64,000 bases of DNA from an uncultured Clostridia bacterium (GCA_944382875.1 CALWNQ010000001.1:186001-250000), one strand, 5' to 3'. Positions 41,660 to 52,210 are shown, counted from the stretch's first letter. The notes: generated by a model from the sequence alone, not told the origin. Program-made: numbers and translations.

Positions 41660-42970
41660 ATGCGCGTCGCATTTACCACACTCGGATGCAAGGTGAATCA
41701 ATACGAAACCGAGATGCTGGCGGAGCTTTTTTCCAAACACGGCTTTACCGTCGTGGAACCCCAAGATATTGCGGATTTATACGTTGTGAATTCGTGTACG
41801 GTCACCGCTTCGGGTGACAAAAAAACCCGCCAGCTACTCCGGCGGCTCAAAAAACAGAATTCCGCAGCGCTGGCCGCTCTGACTGGCTGCTATCCGCAGG
41901 CTTTTCCGGCTGAAGCAGAAGCAATTCGGGAAGCCGACATTATTACCGGTTCCAAAGATCGGGCCGGACTTCTTCAGGCAGTCCAAAAGGCGCTGGATAC
42001 CGGAGAACGTGTGGTTGCGATCAAACCGCACGAAAAAGGCGAAGCCTTTGAAACCATGTCGGTAAACGGCCTGCACGGCAGGACACGCGCCTTTGTCAAA
42101 ATTGAAGACGGCTGCGAACGCTATTGTGCTTATTGTGTCATTCCAAGGGCAAGGGGTCCCATCCGCTCCAAGCCGCCGGGAGAGCTGGCAGCCGAACTTG
42201 CGGGACTTGCCGCAAACGGTTATCACGAAGTTGTGCTGGTCGGCATCAACCTTTCCTCCTACGGAAAAGATTTGGGCCTGCGGCTGATCGACGCAGTAGA
42301 GCTTGCCTGCAAGGTTCCGGGAATCGAGCGGGTGCGGCTGGGAAGTCTGGAACCCGAGCTGCTCACGACAGAAGACATTGCCCGGATGGCCGCGCAGCCG
42401 AAATTCTGTCCCCAGTTCCATCTGGCGCTGCAAAGCGGCTGCGACAAAACGCTTCGCGCCATGAATCGCCACTACGACACTGCGGAATACGCCCGGATTG
42501 CCGCCGATATCCGCCGTTCGTTTGATAACGCTTCTCTCACCACCGACATCATGGTTGGTTTCCCGGGGGAAACCGAACAGGATTTTCTGGAAAGCGTTTC
42601 TTTTTTAAAGGAAATGAAGTTTGCAAAGGCTCATGTCTTCGCCTACTCCAGGCGGGAAGGAACCGCAGCTGCCAAACGGCCTGACCAGGTGCCGCCCGCT
42701 GTTAAGGAAGACCGCAGCCGCCGGATGATTGAAGCTGCTTCGGAAATCCGGAAAGAATTCTTGAAAAGCCAGCTCGGAAGAGTGGAGGAAGTGCTGGTGG
42801 AAACCACCAAAACCCCGCTGGGATACGAAGGCTTTACCAAAAATTACACCCCCGTTTATCTGGACTGTGGAGCCGAGCTCTGCGGGACTGTCTGTAAGGT
42901 GCGGCTGGACGCTGTGCTGGACGAGCACTGCATCGGCACGCTTGTACATACACCAAAGACTGACTGTTGA
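41660..42970 (+). CDS. mtaB: tRNA t6A37 methylthiotransferase MtaB
   Basis: Radical SAM methylthiotransferase that adds a methylthio group to t6A at position 37 of ANN-decoding tRNAs. The 436-residue protein has an N-terminal UPF0004 domain with cluster cysteines Cys10, Cys46 and Cys77, the radical SAM motif CERYCAYC (Cys152, 156, 159) and a C-terminal TRAM-like domain. The start TTLGCKVNQYETEML is the MtaB form rather than MiaB. AGGAGGAGG precedes the ATG. It is 14 bases ahead of purL in one operon. Confidence 0.93.
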   Translation: MRVAFTTLGCKVNQYETEMLAELFSKHGFTVVEPQDIADLYVVNSCTVTASGDKKTRQLLRRLKKQNSAALAALTGCYPQAFPAEAEAIREADIITGSKDRAGLLQAVQKALDTGERVVAIKPHEKGEAFETMSVNGLHGRTRAFVKIEDGCERYCAYCVIPRARGPIRSKPPGELAAELAGLAANGYHEVVLVGINLSSYGKDLGLRLIDAVELACKVPGIERVRLGSLEPELLTTEDIARMAAQPKFCPQFHLALQSGCDKTLRAMNRHYDTAEYARIAADIRRSFDNASLTTDIMVGFPGETEQDFLESVSFLKEMKFAKAHVFAYSRREGTAAAKRPDQVPPAVKEDRSRRMIEAASEIRKEFLKSQLGRVEEVLVETTKTPLGYEGFTKNYTPVYLDCGAELCGTVCKVRLDAVLDEHCIGTLVHTPKTDC

Positions 42971-42984
42971 AAGGAATGGCGAAA

Positions 42985-45900
42985 ATGTCCGTTTACAGAA
43001 TCTATGTGGAGAAAAAACCAGCGTTTGCTGTTGAGGCAGACGCCACCCGCCACGACATCAAAAACTCCCTTGGAATTAAACTGTCCGCGCTGCGGCTGTT
43101 CAACCGGTATGATGTGGAGGGCATCGACGAAGAGACTTTTCAAACGGCTTCGCAGACCATTTTTTCGGAGCCGCCCGTTGATGTAACCTTTGCCGAACTG
43201 CCTGAACTCCAGGAAAACCAGCATCTGCTGGCAGTCGAATACCTGCCCGGCCAATTTGATCAGCGCGCAGACTCCTGCGAGCAGTGCATTCAGATTATGA
43301 CACAGGGCGAACGTCCTGCAGTCCGCAATGCCCGCATTTACCTGCTGGAGGGCGAACTTTCCGAAGAGGATCTTGCCGCCATCAAAAACCACCTCATCAA
43401 CCCGGTGGAAGCGCGGGAAGCAAGCCTTGAAAAGGTGGATACCCTGAAAACCGAATACGCTATCCCCACCACTGTGGAAACACTGACCGGCTTTATCGCG
43501 CTGGACAAAGACGGCCTTGCCGATTTTGTAAAGAACTATGGGCTGGCGATGGATCTCGATGACATCGCTTTCTGCCAAGCGTATTTCCGGGACACCGAAC
43601 ACCGCGACCCCACTATTACCGAAATCCGGATGATCGACACCTACTGGTCGGATCACTGCCGCCACACCACTTTCGGCACCATTATTGACGATGTGGAGAT
43701 TGAGGACGAAACCATTCAGAAGAGCTTTGACAAATACGCCGAAATCCGCGGCGAACTCTATGTCGGCCGCAATAAGCCCGTTACCCTGATGGACCTTGCA
43801 ACTATCGGCGCCAAAAAGCTCAAAAAAGACGGCAAGCTCAAAGAGCTGGACGAAAGCGAAGAAATCAACGCCTGCTCGGTCAAAATCAATGTGGATGTCG
43901 ATGGTGTCCAGGAAAAATGGCTCCTGCAGTTTAAGAATGAAACCCACAACCATCCCACCGAAATCGAGCCGTTCGGCGGCGCAGCCACCTGTCTGGGCGG
44001 CGCGATCCGTGACCCGCTTTCCGGCCGCGCCTATGTTTACCAGGCTATGCGCGTCACCGGCGCTGCCGACCCCACCGTTCCGCGAAGCGAAACACTCCCC
44101 GGCAAACTTCCTCAGAAAAAGCTGGTCACCACAGCTGCGCACGGATACAGCTCCTACGGCAACCAGATCGGCCTTGCTACCGGTGAAGTTACCGAAATTT
44201 ATCACCCGAATTATGTGGCAAAACGCATGGAAATCGGCGCCGTTGTCGGTGCAGTGCCCGAAAGCCACGTTGTCCGCGATGTTCCGGATCCCGGCGATAT
44301 CGTCATCCTGCTGGGCGGACGCACCGGCCGCGACGGCTGCGGCGGTGCAACCGGTTCTTCCAAATCCCATACACTCGAATCCATCCATACCTGCGGCGCC
44401 GAAGTGCAGAAAGGCAATCCGCCCATCGAACGGAAGATCTCCCGTCTGTTCCGCAGCGCAGAGGTGACACGGATGATCCGCCGCTGTAACGACTTTGGCG
44501 CAGGCGGCGTGTCGGTTGCCATTGGCGAACTGGCAGACGGCCTTTCCATCAACCTCGACGCGGTTCCGAAGAAATATGACGGTCTGGACGGCACCGAACT
44601 TGCCATCTCCGAATCTCAGGAGCGTATGGCAGTCGTGGTATCGCCAGAAAACGCCGATAAATTTATTGCGCTAGCTAACGCGGAAAACCTGGAAGCTACC
44701 AAAGTTGCCGTTGTTACCGCAGAACCCCGTCTCACCATGGACTGGTGCGGCAACCGTATTGTTGACCTCTCCCGTGAATTCCTCAATTCAAACGGCGCCG
44801 AAAAACACACCAGTGTCCAGATCGAAAGCGGTCCTGTAAAACCGGTCAACATGCACCCGGATACCAAAGAAGGCTGGATGGAGCATCTTTCCGACCTCAA
44901 TATCTGCTCGCAGAAAGGTCTGGTCGAACGATTTGACAGCTCGATCGGAGCCGGCACCGTTACCATGCCGTTTGGCGGCAAATACCAGATGACCAAAACC
45001 CAGGCAATGGCTGCTAAAATCCCGGTTCTGGAAGGCAATACCAATACCTGTTCCATCATGGGTTGGGGCTACAACCCCTATATTGCGGAGCAAAACCCCT
45101 ATCTCGGCGCCATGTACGCCGTGGTTGAATCCATCGCCAAGGTTGTCGCAGCCGGTGGTACCCATTCTCCCTGCTGGCTCACTTTCCAGGAGTATTTTGA
45201 GAGAATGAAAACCGATCCCAAACGTTGGGGCAAGCCGATGGCGGCTCTGCTCGGCGGTATGGAAGCACAGCTCCAGATGGGCTGCGCGGCCATCGGCGGC
45301 AAAGACTCGATGTCCGGCACCTTTGAACAGATCGACGTTCCGCCCACCCTGGTTTCCTTTGCGATCTCCACGGGTGACGCGCGCACCGTCATCTCTCCGG
45401 AATTTAAACAGATCGGCAGCACTGTCATCCTCCTCCTGCCCAAATACAATGAAAACGGCACCCCCGATTTTGAAAGCGTCAAAGAAGTCTTCACCCGCGT
45501 GGAAACCATGATCCGGGAAGGCAAAGTCCTCTCCGCCTGGACACTCGGCTTTGGCGGCGTTGCGGAAGCAATCTGTAAGATGGCATTCGGCAACCGCGTC
45601 GGCTTCAAGTTCATCAAGAAGATGGATCCCACTCTGCTCTTCAACCCGGTTTACGGCGGCTTTGTACTGGAGCTGGCCGGCGGCGTTCCTGCCAACGAAG
45701 AGGAAATTATTGGCGTTACCCGGATGGAAACAATTTTGGAAAACGCAGATGGCACCCAGGTGGCAACCATCGAAGAAATGCAGAAACCTTATGAGGATCG
45801 CCTGGAAAAAGTCTTCCCCTGCAACATTGAAACTAGCACCGATCCGATTCCCGCTTTCTCCTGCCCGGCAGAAAAACGTCCTGCTCCGGCCATTAAAGTG

Positions 45901-46701
45901 GCTTCTCCCCGCGTGTTGATCCCGGTATTCCCCGGCACCAACTGCGAGTATGATACCCAGCGCGCCTTTGAAAAAGCAGGCGCCAACACCGATATTTTCG
46001 TCATCAACAATCTGTCAAGCGCTGCGATTGAAGAATCGGTCAAGGAATTTGCCCGTCGCCTCAAAAAAGCCCAGATCGTCATGATCCCCGGCGGTTTCTC
46101 CGGCGGCGACGAACCGGACGGTTCCGGCAAATTCATCACCGCATTCTTCCGCAACCCGATGATTAAAGACGGCGTTCATGAGCTGCTCAAAAACCGCGAC
46201 GGCCTGATGCTGGGTATCTGCAACGGCTTCCAGGCGCTGGTCAAGCTTGGCCTCGTCCCCTACGGCGAAATCGTTGAGATGGACGACAACTCTCCTACCC
46301 TGACCTTCAACTCGATCGGTCGCCATCAGTCCCGTATGGTTCTTACCCGAGTTGCCTCCAACAAGTCCCCGTGGCTTGCCAACACCAATGTCGGCGACTA
46401 CCACGCAGTGCCCATCTCCCACGGAGAAGGCCGCTTTGTCGCAAACGACGAGTGGATTCAGAAACTGGCCGCCAACGGACAGATTGCAACCCAGTATGTC
46501 GACCTGACCGGACAGCCCACCTACGACATCCGCTTCAATCCCAATATGTCTGTCTGTGCAATCGAAGGCATTACCTCGCCTGACGGCCGCGTTCTGGGCA
46601 AGATGGCCCACAGCGAACGCACCGGCGAAAATATTGCCAAAAACATTGCCGGTGACAAAGATCAGATGATCTTCCAGAGCGGCGTGGAATATTTCCGCTA
46701 A
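42985..46701 (+). CDS. purL: phosphoribosylformylglycinamidine synthase (single chain)
   Basis: Fourth step of purine synthesis: FGAR plus glutamine and ATP to FGAM. The 1238-residue chain fuses a PurS-like N-terminus, two AIR-synthase-type halves (TYWSDHCRHTTFG; ETHNHPTEIEPFGGAATCLGG) and a C-terminal class I glutaminase. In the glutaminase the nucleophile is in MLGICNGFQALVKLG, preceded by MIPGGFSGGDEPDGS. The ATG at 42985 is chosen because AAAGGA lies 9 bases upstream. A strong terminator follows. Confidence 0.97.
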   Translation: MSVYRIYVEKKPAFAVEADATRHDIKNSLGIKLSALRLFNRYDVEGIDEETFQTASQTIFSEPPVDVTFAELPELQENQHLLAVEYLPGQFDQRADSCEQCIQIMTQGERPAVRNARIYLLEGELSEEDLAAIKNHLINPVEAREASLEKVDTLKTEYAIPTTVETLTGFIALDKDGLADFVKNYGLAMDLDDIAFCQAYFRDTEHRDPTITEIRMIDTYWSDHCRHTTFGTIIDDVEIEDETIQKSFDKYAEIRGELYVGRNKPVTLMDLATIGAKKLKKDGKLKELDESEEINACSVKINVDVDGVQEKWLLQFKNETHNHPTEIEPFGGAATCLGGAIRDPLSGRAYVYQAMRVTGAADPTVPRSETLPGKLPQKKLVTTAAHGYSSYGNQIGLATGEVTEIYHPNYVAKRMEIGAVVGAVPESHVVRDVPDPGDIVILLGGRTGRDGCGGATGSSKSHTLESIHTCGAEVQKGNPPIERKISRLFRSAEVTRMIRRCNDFGAGGVSVAIGELADGLSINLDAVPKKYDGLDGTELAISESQERMAVVVSPENADKFIALANAENLEATKVAVVTAEPRLTMDWCGNRIVDLSREFLNSNGAEKHTSVQIESGPVKPVNMHPDTKEGWMEHLSDLNICSQKGLVERFDSSIGAGTVTMPFGGKYQMTKTQAMAAKIPVLEGNTNTCSIMGWGYNPYIAEQNPYLGAMYAVVESIAKVVAAGGTHSPCWLTFQEYFERMKTDPKRWGKPMAALLGGMEAQLQMGCAAIGGKDSMSGTFEQIDVPPTLVSFAISTGDARTVISPEFKQIGSTVILLLPKYNENGTPDFESVKEVFTRVETMIREGKVLSAWTLGFGGVAEAICKMAFGNRVGFKFIKKMDPTLLFNPVYGGFVLELAGGVPANEEEIIGVTRMETILENADGTQVATIEEMQKPYEDRLEKVFPCNIETSTDPIPAFSCPAEKRPAPAIKVASPRVLIPVFPGTNCEYDTQRAFEKAGANTDIFVINNLSSAAIEESVKEFARRLKKAQIVMIPGGFSGGDEPDGSGKFITAFFRNPMIKDGVHELLKNRDGLMLGICNGFQALVKLGLVPYGEIVEMDDNSPTLTFNSIGRHQSRMVLTRVASNKSPWLANTNVGDYHAVPISHGEGRFVANDEWIQKLAANGQIATQYVDLTGQPTYDIRFNPNMSVCAIEGITSPDGRVLGKMAHSERTGENIAKNIAGDKDQMIFQSGVEYFR

Positions 46702-46711
46702 ACACTCCGTT

Positions 46712-46749
46712 CCGCCTCTCCTTTCCGCAAAGGGGAGGCGGCTTTTTTT
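46712..46749 (+). terminator. purL terminator
   Basis: CCGCCTCTCCTT / AAGGGGAGGCGG stem, tight loop and a run of seven T. Confidence 0.95.
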
Positions 46750-46771
46750 GTGGGAGATTTTGTCGTTTCAC

Positions 46772-46800
46772 TTGAAGCGCCACAAAAATTGTGGTAAACT
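46772..46800 (+). promoter_or_regulatory. pth-mfd promoter
   Basis: -35 TTGAAG (46772-46777), 17-base spacer, -10 TAAACT (46795-46800), shortly after the purL terminator. Confidence 0.65.
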
Positions 46801-46867
46801 AAACTTAGATTTTCATAAAGGAGGATTTCCAGGACAGCCGACGCAGCGGTTTTGGAAAACATTTGTC

Positions 46868-47464
46868 ATGCCGTTTTTTTCAAAAACACCCGGCGGAATC
46901 ACCTGGCTGGTGGTGGGGCTGGGCAACCCGGATAAAAAATACCTAAACACCCGGCACAACGCCGGATTTATTGCCGTAGACGCCATAGCAAAAGAGCTTG
47001 GGGTATCCATCGACCGGAAAAAATTTGACGCATTGGTTGCCGACGCCGAACTCGGCGGGGAACGGATTTTGCTCATGAAGCCGCAAACCTATATGAACCT
47101 TTCCGGCGTCGCGGTGGAAAAAGCCGCTTCCTTTTATAAAATTCCGCCGGAGCATGTCATTGTTCTATTTGACGACATCTCGCTTGAGCCAGGCAAGGTG
47201 CGGATCCGCCGCAAAGGGAGCCACGGCGGCCACAACGGCATCCGCAGCATTGTGGATTACCTGCAGTCTGAAGCCTTTCCGCGAGTAAAAATCGGGGTAG
47301 GGGAACGCCCCAACCCCAACTACGACCTGGCCGACTGGGTTCTCTCCACCTTTAAAGAGGAGGAGCGCAAAGGCATCGACGAAATCGCCTCTCACTGCGC
47401 TGAAATCGCCGCGCTCATCATCGGCGGCAAAACCGATCAGGCCATGAACAAGTACAATTCCTGA
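46868..47464 (+). CDS. pth: peptidyl-tRNA hydrolase
   Basis: Releases peptides from peptidyl-tRNA dropped by ribosomes. The 198-residue protein has the full signature: VVGLGNPDKKYLNTRHNAGF with catalytic His in TRHNAG, LMKPQTYMNLSG, LFDDISLEPGKVRIR and GGHNGIRSI. The ATG at 46868 gives a normal length and MPFFSKTPGG lead, but only a weak ribosome binding site precedes it. A perfect AAAGGAGG lies at 46817-46824 with no start codon in reach. It is followed by mfd 25 bases later, a common Firmicute pair. Confidence 0.95.
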   Translation: MPFFSKTPGGITWLVVGLGNPDKKYLNTRHNAGFIAVDAIAKELGVSIDRKKFDALVADAELGGERILLMKPQTYMNLSGVAVEKAASFYKIPPEHVIVLFDDISLEPGKVRIRRKGSHGGHNGIRSIVDYLQSEAFPRVKIGVGERPNPNYDLADWVLSTFKEEERKGIDEIASHCAEIAALIIGGKTDQAMNKYNS

Positions 47465-47489
47465 CCGCTTTCCGGAAAGGAGGGTATTC

Positions 47490-50400
47490 ATGAAACTCTA
47501 TTCCACCATCGCGTCCCGTCTGGAACAATATGTCCAGATGATCGCAGATTTGCGGGACGGACGAACTCCTGCCCTTTGTGTCGGACTTTCCGCCATCCAC
47601 AAGGCACACTTTATCGCAGCTGCATCCCAAGAACTGAACGAACCGGTGTTGGTTGTCGCACAGGATGAAGTGTCGGCTGCCCGGCTTGCCGCCGACATCA
47701 ACGCCATGTTGGAGGAAGAGGCGGCTCTTTTCTTCCCCTATCGGGATTTTTCTTACCGGCAGATGGAGGGAATCTCCACCGAATATGAACAGGCCCGGCT
47801 GGGCGTTTTGTCCCGGCTTGCCGCCGGCGAAGCCAAAATCGTCACCACCTCCATCCAGGCGTTAATGACCCGCACCATCCCAAAAGAAGTGCTGCTTCAA
47901 AACACCTTTACCATCAGCCCCGAAAATTCCCTCCCGATGGAGGAACTGATTTCGAGACTTTCCCGCTCCGGTTATATCCGCCGGCCGCAGGTGGACGGGG
48001 TCAGCCAGTATTCGGTGCGGGGCGGCATCCTGGACGTTTTCCCACCCAAAGAGTCGAATCCGGTTCGTATTGAATACTGGGGCGACGACATCGACACCAT
48101 GTCCTATTTCGAGCTGGACTCCCAGCGCCGGACCGACCCGCTCGACCGCCTGGAAATCGCGCCGGCCAACGAGGTTATCTTTGCCGAAGGAGAACTGGAA
48201 CAAAAGCTTTCTGGCTTCATCAAGGGGCTTGGCAATCGCAAAACCACCGAAGCCGCCAAAAACCTTCTCCAAAAAGATCTGGACCAGATTGCGGGCGGCA
48301 TCGAACTGGCTTCCGAAGACAAATATTTTCCGCTGGCATACGACAAATTTGCCACCATCCTCGATTATTTTGAGAATGCACCGGTTTTCCTGAGCGAACG
48401 CGCTGAGATGCGGGAAAACGGCCGGGCTCTTTTCTGGCAGTACAGCGAAGACATGAAGGTTTTGCTCGACGAAGGACAGCTCTGCAAAGGGCTGGACAGC
48501 TACCTCCTTTCCCCGGAACAGGCAGAGGCAAACCTGGAACGGCACCGCGTCATGTTGCTCGACACCTTTGCCCGGACAGGAACCGGCCAAGGGCTCAAAG
48601 ATCTGATCAACATCAGTCCTCTGCAATCTTCCGGCTGGAACGGGGAGCTAAAACTCCTCGAAAGCGACCTGCGTCCGCTGCTGGAAGAAGGCTACTGCTG
48701 CGTGGTGCTGGCCGGAACGCCAAAAGCCGCCTCCAACCTTGCAAACGACCTGATGAAGATGGGGCTGCCCGCCTCCTATGTGCGGGATGTCAAAACCATC
48801 CAATATAAAAAGGTCCTGGTGTTGGCCGGGACACTCTCTACCGGATTTGAATATCCTCAAATCAAGGTTTCGGTCACCACAACCGGCAAAGCGGTCACCT
48901 TAACCGCAAATCCGCCCAAAAAACGGAAAGGGGAAGAAATCAAATCCCTTTCCGACCTGACTGTGGGAGATTATGTTGTTCACGTTTCCCACGGAATCGG
49001 TATTTTTGACGGCATCCACAAACTGGACCTCCACGGCATTGTCAAAGATTACATTAAAATCAAGTATGCCGGCGCCGACACACTGTATGTCCCGGTTACC
49101 CAGCTCGACCTGGTTTCCAAATACATTGGCCCGCGGGAAGATTCCAAAATCAAGCTGAACCGTCTGAACTCCGGTGAATGGCAGAAAACCCGTGCCCGCG
49201 TTAAAAAAGCGGTGGATGAGATGGCGGATGAACTGATCGCCCTCTATGCCCAGCGGATGAAAGTAAAAGGATTTGCCTTTTCACCAGACACCGAGTATCA
49301 GCGGGATTTTGAAGCCCATTTTGACTATCAGGAAACCGATGATCAGCTCCGCTGCATTGCCGAAATCAAGGCCGATATGGAAAAACCGGTGCCGATGGAG
49401 CGGCTGCTCTGCGGGGATGTGGGATTCGGCAAAACAGAAGTGGCGCTCCGAGCTGCTTTCAAGTGCGTGATGGACGGTAAACAGTGCGCCATTCTCTGCC
49501 CCACCACCATCCTGGCCTGGCAGCACTATCAAACACTGCTTCACCGCATGGGCAATTTCCCAGTCGAAATAGAATTGCTTTCCCGCTTCCGCTCCCCCAA
49601 AGAACAGAAGGCGGTCGTCAAAAAGCTGGAATCCGGCCGGGTAGATATTGTCGTCGGCACCCACCGGCTTGTTTCCAAAGATGTGAAATTCAAAGACCTC
49701 GGCCTTGCTATCATCGATGAAGAGCAGCGATTTGGCGTAGCGCATAAGGAACGGTTCAAACAGATGCTGGCTGGGGTGGATATGCTCACCCTTTCGGCAA
49801 CCCCAATACCGCGCACCCTCAACATGGCCATGTCCGGCATTCGGGATATGAGCGTTATTGAGGAAGCACCGCAGAACCGCCATCCTGTCCAGACTTATGT
49901 TTTGGAATATGATGAGGGCGTGATTTATGAGGCACTGCGCCGGGAATTGCACCGCAGCGGGCAGGTCTATTACATTCACAACAACATCGAATCCATCCAC
50001 AGCCGGGCAGCCCAGATCAAGGCAGCCATCCCGGAAGCGCGAATCGGCGTGGCGCATGGACGGATGGCGGAGGATGAGCTTTCCCGCATCTGGAAGCAGA
50101 TGATGGACCAGGAACTGGACATTCTGGTCTGCACCACCCTGATTGAAACTGGTGTAGATGTTCCCAACTGCAATACCCTGGTCATTGAAAACGCCGATCG
50201 GATGGGGCTTTCGCAGCTCTATCAGCTCCGTGGACGAGTGGGACGATCTAACCGCCGGGCTTTCGCCTACTTTACCTTCCAGCGCGGAAAGGTCCTTACT
50301 GAAGTTGCCACCAAACGGCTGAACGCCATCCGGGAATTTACCAAATTCGGTTCCGGGTTCCGGATTGCGCTTCGTGACCTGGAAATCCGCGGCGCCGGCA

Positions 50401-50978
50401 ACATCCTTGGCACCCGGCAGCACGGGCACATGGAGGCGGTCGGTTACGATATGTACCTGCGACTGTTGTCCCAGGCTGTGGCCGAAAAACAGGGCAAAGC
50501 GCCCGAAACACAGGCTACCGCCGAATGTCTGGTTGACATCCAGCTCGAAGCGCACATTCCCGAAACCTATATTGACAACCTGGCGCAGCGGATCGACGTT
50601 TACCGCAAAATCGCCTCGATCAAGGACCAGGCGGACAGCCTGGATCTTGTCGATGAGCTGATCGACCGGTTTGGAGAACCGCCGCAGTCGGTCAAGGGAT
50701 TGATTGATGTGGCGCTTCTGCGAAATACGGCGGCCCGGTTCGGCTTTAAGGAAATCAACCAAAAAGCGGACGCCCTTCAGATGATTCCCGAAAAACTGGA
50801 CATCAACCTTTCGGCAGCGTTGTCTACCCGCATGAAAGGCCGTGTAACGGTCAACGCAGGCGCTGTACCGGCAATCGCAGTCAAACTGAAGGGGCAGTCC
50901 TCCCTCGATACCCTCCGGGAAGTGATGGGACATTTGCAGGCCATTGAAAAAGAATGGAATCAGCCGGCCAAGGAATAA
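47490..50978 (+). CDS. mfd: transcription-repair coupling factor
   Basis: Removes stalled RNA polymerase and recruits UvrAB. The 1162-residue protein has the UvrB-like N-terminus (QYSVRGGILDVFPP), the RNA polymerase-interacting CarD-like domain (GDYVVHVSHGIGIFDGI), a RecG-like helicase (GDVGFGKTEVALRAAFK; DEEQRFGV; TLSATPIPRTL; QLRGRVGRS) and the C-terminal TRCF domain. AAGGAGGG precedes the ATG. Co-transcribed with pth. Confidence 0.97.
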   Translation: MKLYSTIASRLEQYVQMIADLRDGRTPALCVGLSAIHKAHFIAAASQELNEPVLVVAQDEVSAARLAADINAMLEEEAALFFPYRDFSYRQMEGISTEYEQARLGVLSRLAAGEAKIVTTSIQALMTRTIPKEVLLQNTFTISPENSLPMEELISRLSRSGYIRRPQVDGVSQYSVRGGILDVFPPKESNPVRIEYWGDDIDTMSYFELDSQRRTDPLDRLEIAPANEVIFAEGELEQKLSGFIKGLGNRKTTEAAKNLLQKDLDQIAGGIELASEDKYFPLAYDKFATILDYFENAPVFLSERAEMRENGRALFWQYSEDMKVLLDEGQLCKGLDSYLLSPEQAEANLERHRVMLLDTFARTGTGQGLKDLINISPLQSSGWNGELKLLESDLRPLLEEGYCCVVLAGTPKAASNLANDLMKMGLPASYVRDVKTIQYKKVLVLAGTLSTGFEYPQIKVSVTTTGKAVTLTANPPKKRKGEEIKSLSDLTVGDYVVHVSHGIGIFDGIHKLDLHGIVKDYIKIKYAGADTLYVPVTQLDLVSKYIGPREDSKIKLNRLNSGEWQKTRARVKKAVDEMADELIALYAQRMKVKGFAFSPDTEYQRDFEAHFDYQETDDQLRCIAEIKADMEKPVPMERLLCGDVGFGKTEVALRAAFKCVMDGKQCAILCPTTILAWQHYQTLLHRMGNFPVEIELLSRFRSPKEQKAVVKKLESGRVDIVVGTHRLVSKDVKFKDLGLAIIDEEQRFGVAHKERFKQMLAGVDMLTLSATPIPRTLNMAMSGIRDMSVIEEAPQNRHPVQTYVLEYDEGVIYEALRRELHRSGQVYYIHNNIESIHSRAAQIKAAIPEARIGVAHGRMAEDELSRIWKQMMDQELDILVCTTLIETGVDVPNCNTLVIENADRMGLSQLYQLRGRVGRSNRRAFAYFTFQRGKVLTEVATKRLNAIREFTKFGSGFRIALRDLEIRGAGNILGTRQHGHMEAVGYDMYLRLLSQAVAEKQGKAPETQATAECLVDIQLEAHIPETYIDNLAQRIDVYRKIASIKDQADSLDLVDELIDRFGEPPQSVKGLIDVALLRNTAARFGFKEINQKADALQMIPEKLDINLSAALSTRMKGRVTVNAGAVPAIAVKLKGQSSLDTLREVMGHLQAIEKEWNQPAKE

Positions 50979-51030
50979 CACCGGCTGAAAGTATATCCAT
51001 AGACTGTTTATCAAAAAGGAGTTGTGTTGT

Positions 51031-52206
51031 ATGCAGAATTTCACCTTCTACACCCCCACCAAAATGTTTTTCGGCAAGGATACGGAAAAACAGGTCGGCC
51101 AGATCATCAAATCCTACGGCTTTTCCAAGGTGCTGTTCCATTACGGCTCCGGCAGCATTAAAAAAACCGGACTGTATGATACGGTTGTGAGCTCTCTGAA
51201 AGAAAATGACATCGAATTTGTCGAACTTGGAGGCGTGGAGCCCAACCCCAAGCTTTCGCTGGCGCGCAAAGCAGCGGAACTCGCCAAAGCAGAAAAGGTC
51301 GACATGATCCTCGCCGTTGGCGGCGGAAGCGTCCTCGACTCAGCAAAAGCAGCGGCGGTCGGCGCTTACAACGACTGCGATCCGTGGGAATTTTCTATCA
51401 AAAAACGGATTCCCGAAAAAACACTTCCAGTCGGAACCATCCTCACCCTTTCCGCTTCCGGCAGCGAAATGAGCGACTCCTGCGTCATTACCAACGAGGA
51501 CGGCTGGCTCAAACGCGGATTCAGCGCCGAAACCAACCGCCCGCTCTTTTCCATTCTGAATCCGGAACTGACCTTTACTGTGAGCAAATACCAGACCGCC
51601 TGCGGCATCGTGGATATTATGATGCACACCATCGAACGGTATTTCTCCCTCAACGAGGATAATCCTCTCACCGACTCGCTGGCCGAAGGACTGCTCAAAA
51701 CCGTGGTGGAAGCCGGACGCCGCGCCATCGAAAACCCCGAGGATTACGAAGCACGCGCTACTCTGATGTGGGCTGGCAGCCTTTCTCACAACGGACTGAC
51801 CGGCTGCGGCAAAAACTACATGATGCGCTGCCACCAGCTCGAACATGAACTTTCGGGCGCTTACGACCGGGTTGCGCACGGCGCCGGTCTGGCAGTCATT
51901 TTCCCGGCCTGGGCAAAATATATCTGCACTCACAACATTTCCCGCTTTGCACAGTTTGCGGTGAATGTCTGGGGAATCCAGATGAACTTTGAACATCCGG
52001 AACGCACCGCGCTGGCCGGAATCGAAGCCACTGAAAATTATTTCCGCTCCATCGGAATGCCGGTGCGGCTCTCCGAGCTGGATGTCGACGACTCTAAATT
52101 TGAGGAAATGGCCGAAAAATGCACCTTCTTTGGCAAACGCACCCTGCCCGACTACATTGAGCTTGGCAAAAAAGAGATGCTGGATATCTATCGCCTCTGC
52201 CTGTAA
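51031..52206 (+). CDS. iron-containing alcohol dehydrogenase (butanol dehydrogenase/YugJ type)
   Basis: Reduces aldehydes to alcohols (or the reverse) with NAD(P)H, 391 residues. The cofactor motif is ILAVGGGSVLDSAKA, and the metal ligands are expected in GIVDIMMHTIERYF (Asp/His) and MRCHQLEHELSGAYDRVAHG (His, His). The start FTFYTPTKMFFGKDTE is the BdhA/YugJ form. The ATG at 51031 has AAGGAG upstream. The next gene starts 4 bases after the stop. Confidence 0.92.
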   Translation: MQNFTFYTPTKMFFGKDTEKQVGQIIKSYGFSKVLFHYGSGSIKKTGLYDTVVSSLKENDIEFVELGGVEPNPKLSLARKAAELAKAEKVDMILAVGGGSVLDSAKAAAVGAYNDCDPWEFSIKKRIPEKTLPVGTILTLSASGSEMSDSCVITNEDGWLKRGFSAETNRPLFSILNPELTFTVSKYQTACGIVDIMMHTIERYFSLNEDNPLTDSLAEGLLKTVVEAGRRAIENPEDYEARATLMWAGSLSHNGLTGCGKNYMMRCHQLEHELSGAYDRVAHGAGLAVIFPAWAKYICTHNISRFAQFAVNVWGIQMNFEHPERTALAGIEATENYFRSIGMPVRLSELDVDDSKFEEMAEKCTFFGKRTLPDYIELGKKEMLDIYRLCL

Positions 52207-52210
52207 CCAC

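Noticed and set aside
42856-44388. 510-codon minus-strand frame opposite purL
   Set aside because: It shadows a clear PurL coding region; no ribosome binding site and no recognisable motif.
49281-51044. 587-codon minus-strand frame opposite mfd
   Set aside because: It lies opposite the conserved helicase part of Mfd; composition is that of a shadow frame.
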